A stretch of DNA of 37,793 nt from Pseudomonadota bacterium (GTDB lineage: Bacteria > Pseudomonadota > Gammaproteobacteria > Burkholderiales > Gallionellaceae): assembly GCA_021782365.1 (NCBI GenBank), contig JAJXVB010000016.1, positions 1-37,793 on the forward strand, in the 5' to 3' direction. Position 1 is the first letter of the stretch. The number at the start of each line of letters is the position of its first letter. Positions 35,304-37,793 of the stretch are shown here, in pieces. Position numbers and translations under genes: made by a program. The notes under the pieces are model-generated. The model made no database searches, had not been told where the DNA came from, and saw only the letters and a list, made by a program, of their open reading frames with translations.

Positions 35304-37322
35304 TCAATGGTGGTCTGTCTCGTCACTCTTTTGCGATATTGGCGGCAGGAAGAATTCTCCCGGCTTCTGCCGAAAGCGCCTGCCCAGGCTTCGCAGCAAG
35401 GTTCGCCATTGCGTAAAAGCGGCCTTGCGCGCTTTCATCGCCACGCTGAGTGCCAGAGTAAAGCTGACCACCAAATTGGTCAAACCGATCAACCCGATGC
35501 CCAGTGCGCCAAGCAGCAGCTCCTGCGATGGCATCGCGAAATCCAGTCCGATCAGCGAGAATCCGAGATATGCGGATGAGAACGTGATATGCCGGATATC
35601 CACCGGCAGGCCGAATAGCACGCCGATCGCGGTCATGCCGCCCAGCATGCAGCCGAAATAAAAGTTACCCGCCAATGCGCCCAGGTTGTTTTCCACATAG
35701 TCGGCGACCCTTGATAAACGCGCCTTGCCCAGCAGCCGCTGCAGCCAGTGCAACTGCTTTAGCCGCTGCGGAATCCGTTTGTACATGGCGAGGTTGTCGT
35801 GATGGCCGGCGATCAGCCCGGAGAGGAACAGGCATACGCCGGCGATCGCGGCATAAAATACCGCCAGGCTGTGGATTGGATCGATATCGTCCATCAGCTG
35901 ATGGGCTTTTTCGGGGGGGATGAAATGCACACCTGTCGCTTTCATCACCCCCCAGGCGATCAGCATGGCCATCGGTATCACCACCAGCACATTGCCGAGG
36001 ATCGCAGCCAGTTGGCTGCGAAATGTCTGCGCGATGATGCTGGTCAGGCGCTCCATATCTTGGCTGTTTCCGCCGTGTTCGTCGATGCTGGCGGCGATGG
36101 CCGAAGCCGTCATCGCGGGCTGCTTGGTGGCGACGGTAAAATGCAGGATGTGGATCAGCATGAAGCCCAGACCGTAATTCAGGCTGAACAGCAGCGCCTC
36201 GGTCAGCGGCGGCAGATGTTGTTTTGCAAGAAGCAGCTTGAACATTGCCATGAAAGCGATGATCAGTCCCGCGCCCATGGCCGACTTCAACAAAGAGAAA
36301 TATTCCGTGCGCGTGCTGGTGATGTAGTGTTCGCCGGTGCGGCTGGCGTTTTCGGTCACGCGCAATGCGAGCAGTTCCAGGCTTTCCCGCCAATGTTGCC
36401 GCACATCGTTCTTGTGGCATTCGCCGCTGACCAGTGTCTTGAACAACACTACAAACAGGGGGAGTGCGCGCTCGCCGCTTTTTTCCTCGCGCAGTGCGGC
36501 GAGAATGGCAAGCAGGTGTTCCATGCGTTCCAGTTGCTGTTTCAACCGTTGCAACAGGAATGTCAGGCTGATGCTGGTCCCGGAACGGGACGCGGTTCGC
36601 CTGATCTTCTGGATGATCTGCGCACACTGGTCCAGCAAGACCAGGATATGTCGTTCATCCTGAAACTGGCGCGAGGCGTCTGCCCATGCCTGCGAGAACT
36701 GCTCAAGATATTCGCCGACTTCATCGTTCTGGGTGAGGAAGGGCGAGGCGAATTCCTCCAGCGACGGCTCGTTGCGTATCAGCTCCGGCTCCAGGCCGAT
36801 GGAAGATATCCGGTAGGACAGCACCAGGACTGCATCCAGAATACCGCGCACCGGTGAGGGCAGACCGGCCTCGGCAGGCTGTTCGTCGAAGCGAAGCGCC
36901 GCCAGCAGTTCCAGCCAGCGAGCATCCGGTACGGCGTTGACCCAGACTTCATCACCCTGGTGGGTAAAGATCAGCGCAAAGACGTCTTTCAGGTAGTTGG
37001 GGTCGATCGCATCGGGCAATATCTTGTGGCTCACCCGCCGGTACAGTTCCGTGAAAAATCCGGTGCTGGGCAGTATTCCCGATTCAACATACAACGAAAC
37101 TGGTTTGTGGGTGCCCAGCAATTTGAGCATTGCGCCGCGGAGCGCGGCGCGCAATTCCGGATGTCGCCCGAGTATGTGGCAGAGCGCTCCTAACATGTGT
37201 TCCGCATGAGCCGCCTCAGAGGATTTTTTTGGGCGAATTTTAGATACGAGTCCTGCGATCATCGCGATCTCGTCGAGTTCGCCCTGAAGATGGCGTTTCA
37301 GCAATATTTCCATAGAAGTCAT
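35304..37322 (-). CDS. gcr: Gcr/PF10136-type protein (annotated in relatives as site-specific recombinase)
   Basis: 672 residues. The N-terminal half (1-345) is soluble and helical (EAAHAEHMLGALCHILGRHPELRAALRG, RISSIGLEPELIRNEPSLEEF). From about 350 there are several transmembrane helices (SAMGAGLIIAFMAMFKLLL, LSLNYGLGFMLIHILHF, ILGNVLVVIPMAMLIAWGVM, VFYAAIAGVCLFLSGLIAGHHDN, FGCMLGGMTAIGVLFGLP, LLLGALGIGLIGLTNLVVSFTLAL). This is the SpecificRecomb family named after the gonococcal Gcr; no tyrosine or serine recombinase motif is visible and the topology is that of a membrane protein, so the recombinase label is doubtful. ATG 37322 overlaps a six-codon leader ORF; ATG 37313 is an alternative start. 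Confidence 0.85.
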   Translation of the reverse strand: MTSMEILLKRHLQGELDEIAMIAGLVSKIRPKKSSEAAHAEHMLGALCHILGRHPELRAALRGAMLKLLGTHKPVSLYVESGILPSTGFFTELYRRVSHKILPDAIDPNYLKDVFALIFTHQGDEVWVNAVPDARWLELLAALRFDEQPAEAGLPSPVRGILDAVLVLSYRISSIGLEPELIRNEPSLEEFASPFLTQNDEVGEYLEQFSQAWADASRQFQDERHILVLLDQCAQIIQKIRRTASRSGTSISLTFLLQRLKQQLERMEHLLAILAALREEKSGERALPLFVVLFKTLVSGECHKNDVRQHWRESLELLALRVTENASRTGEHYITSTRTEYFSLLKSAMGAGLIIAFMAMFKLLLAKQHLPPLTEALLFSLNYGLGFMLIHILHFTVATKQPAMTASAIAASIDEHGGNSQDMERLTSIIAQTFRSQLAAILGNVLVVIPMAMLIAWGVMKATGVHFIPPEKAHQLMDDIDPIHSLAVFYAAIAGVCLFLSGLIAGHHDNLAMYKRIPQRLKQLHWLQRLLGKARLSRVADYVENNLGALAGNFYFGCMLGGMTAIGVLFGLPVDIRHITFSSAYLGFSLIGLDFAMPSQELLLGALGIGLIGLTNLVVSFTLALSVAMKARKAAFTQWRTLLRSLGRRFRQKPGEFFLPPISQKSDETDHH

Positions 37323-37344
37323 TTCATCAATATCTCCATAGAAG
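37293..37344 (-). repeat. 26-bp tandem duplication at the gcr start, creating a leader ORF
   Basis: On the minus strand two units start CTTCTATGGA(G/A)ATATTG at 37344 and 37318 and agree in 22 of 26 bases. The first unit encodes ATG-MEILMK-stop (37339-37319), whose TGA overlaps the gcr ATG as ATGA; the second unit encodes MEILLK of Gcr itself. Confidence 0.8.
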
Positions 37345-37577
37345 CTTTTATTTTAAACTATTTGAGTTGCAGCGGATTTTCGGTTGCATTGATCAAGGGG
37401 CGGCTGAGATTTGGAGGCGAACAACGGTCTGTAGTGGCCGTAAGCCGCGATCGGCGGAGACAATTGCTAGTCAGGTCTTGATCAGCTTCAGCATAGTCCG
37501 TAATGCTGCATTAAGAATGCCATTCAGATAGACACAAAAATTCCACATGCACTGTCATCGACCCGCTGGCATGAGCG

Positions 37578-37676
37578 TCACACATGATTGCGCCCCAGCC
37601 ACCACAACCATGCGAACCCCATCATACCCGACAACAACGAGGCGGCGAGCACGCCCGTCTTGGCCACGAATTGACT
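37578..37676 (-). pseudogene. nhaA: C-terminal remnant of an NhaA-type Na+/H+ antiporter gene
   Basis: The minus-strand frame ending with TGA at 37578 reads FVAKTGVLAASLLSGMMGF followed by AWLWWLGRNHV. This matches the last transmembrane helix of NhaA antiporters (consensus like AKxGILxxSLLSGLxGY). The frame runs into the transposase-bearing element on the right at about 37671-37680, and no start or upstream part is in the window. The most likely explanation is disruption of nhaA by the insertion, leaving about 33 codons. Too short for certainty. Confidence 0.55.
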
Positions 37677-37741
37677 CAAGATAAAAGTTACTGAAGGTAG
37701 TGGCAAAGAAGGATCGTTGCCTCAAGTTAAAGGTTACCGAA
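37675..37741 (+). repeat. Two imperfect direct repeats at the end of the right-hand element
   Basis: CTCAAG(A/T)TAAA(A/G)GTTAC... at 37675-37695 recurs at 37721-37741 with 18 of 21 bases the same, 46 bases apart, just upstream of a transposase start. Repeated sites like this at an element end are typical of transposase-binding sites. Confidence 0.55.
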
Positions 37742-37760
37742 CTAACACAGGTAATCAGAC

Positions 37761-37793
37761 ATGGGGAAACAAGAAAGACGGGCCTATCTTGAG
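37761..37793 (+). CDS. Transposase/integrase N-terminal fragment cut by window edge
   Basis: ATG at 37761 opens MGKQERRAYLE to the end of the window. The (M)xKxERxAYLEAI start is familiar from DDE integrase-core transposases of about 400-500 residues, but only eleven residues are visible, so the family cannot be fixed. It follows two repeats that look like transposase-binding sites, and the element appears to have cut the neighbouring nhaA-like gene. Confidence 0.45.
   Translation, partial: MGKQERRAYLE

Noticed and set aside
35242..35661. Plus-strand frame running into the gcr 3' end
   Set aside because: Mostly antisense to gcr, with poor protein-like composition.

Overview
The window reads as chromosomal DNA of a betaproteobacterium, most like the Nitrosomonadales/Gallionellaceae-type lineages. 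This is inferred from gene content and order: tkt-gap-pgk-pyk-fba, def-fmt-rsmB-DUF4390-ntrY-ntrX, LysM-dprA-smg-topA, and a Gcr-type membrane protein. No rRNA, tRNA or CRISPR array was seen. Both edges are cut inside mobile elements: the first codons of an IS110-family transposase on the left (minus strand) and the first codons of an unrelated transposase/integrase on the right (plus strand). The right-hand element appears to have truncated an NhaA-like antiporter gene, of which only the C-terminus is left.

Layout. 1-1.7 kb: IS110 end, then two AT-richer orphan genes (a secreted OB-fold protein and a lipoprotein). 1.7-10.0 kb, all minus strand: an OmpR-type response regulator and its histidine kinase, a TonB-dependent receptor, a secreted metallophosphoesterase, ExbB, ExbD and TonB, then a COG4705 membrane protein. 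This looks like a self-contained, regulated outer-membrane uptake module with its own energiser. 10.1-17.1 kb: a five-gene sugar-phosphate operon (tkt-gap-pgk-pyk-fba) with a good sigma-70 promoter and a strong terminator. 17.3-23.3 kb: def-fmt-rsmB-DUF4390-ntrY-ntrX, tightly overlapping. 23.4-28.6 kb, plus strand: LysM protein, dprA, smg, topA. 28.6-31.8 kb: an Atm1-like ABC half-transporter diverging from a ClC chloride channel. 31.8-34.8 kb: pepD followed by two unrecognised genes. 35.3-37.3 kb: Gcr-family membrane protein.

Points of most interest: the kinase/receptor/phosphoesterase/TonB cluster with dyad sequences at its two control regions; an NtrX reduced to receiver plus Fis-type HTH without the AAA+ domain; a four-fold repeat with an acidic residue in each repeat of the COG4705 protein; a tandem duplication that creates a six-codon leader ORF overlapping the gcr start; a probable leaderless clc transcript; a topA terminator embedded in the end of the convergent ABC gene; and the unknown gene pair behind pepD. 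All family calls come from reading motifs by eye; no database search was possible.
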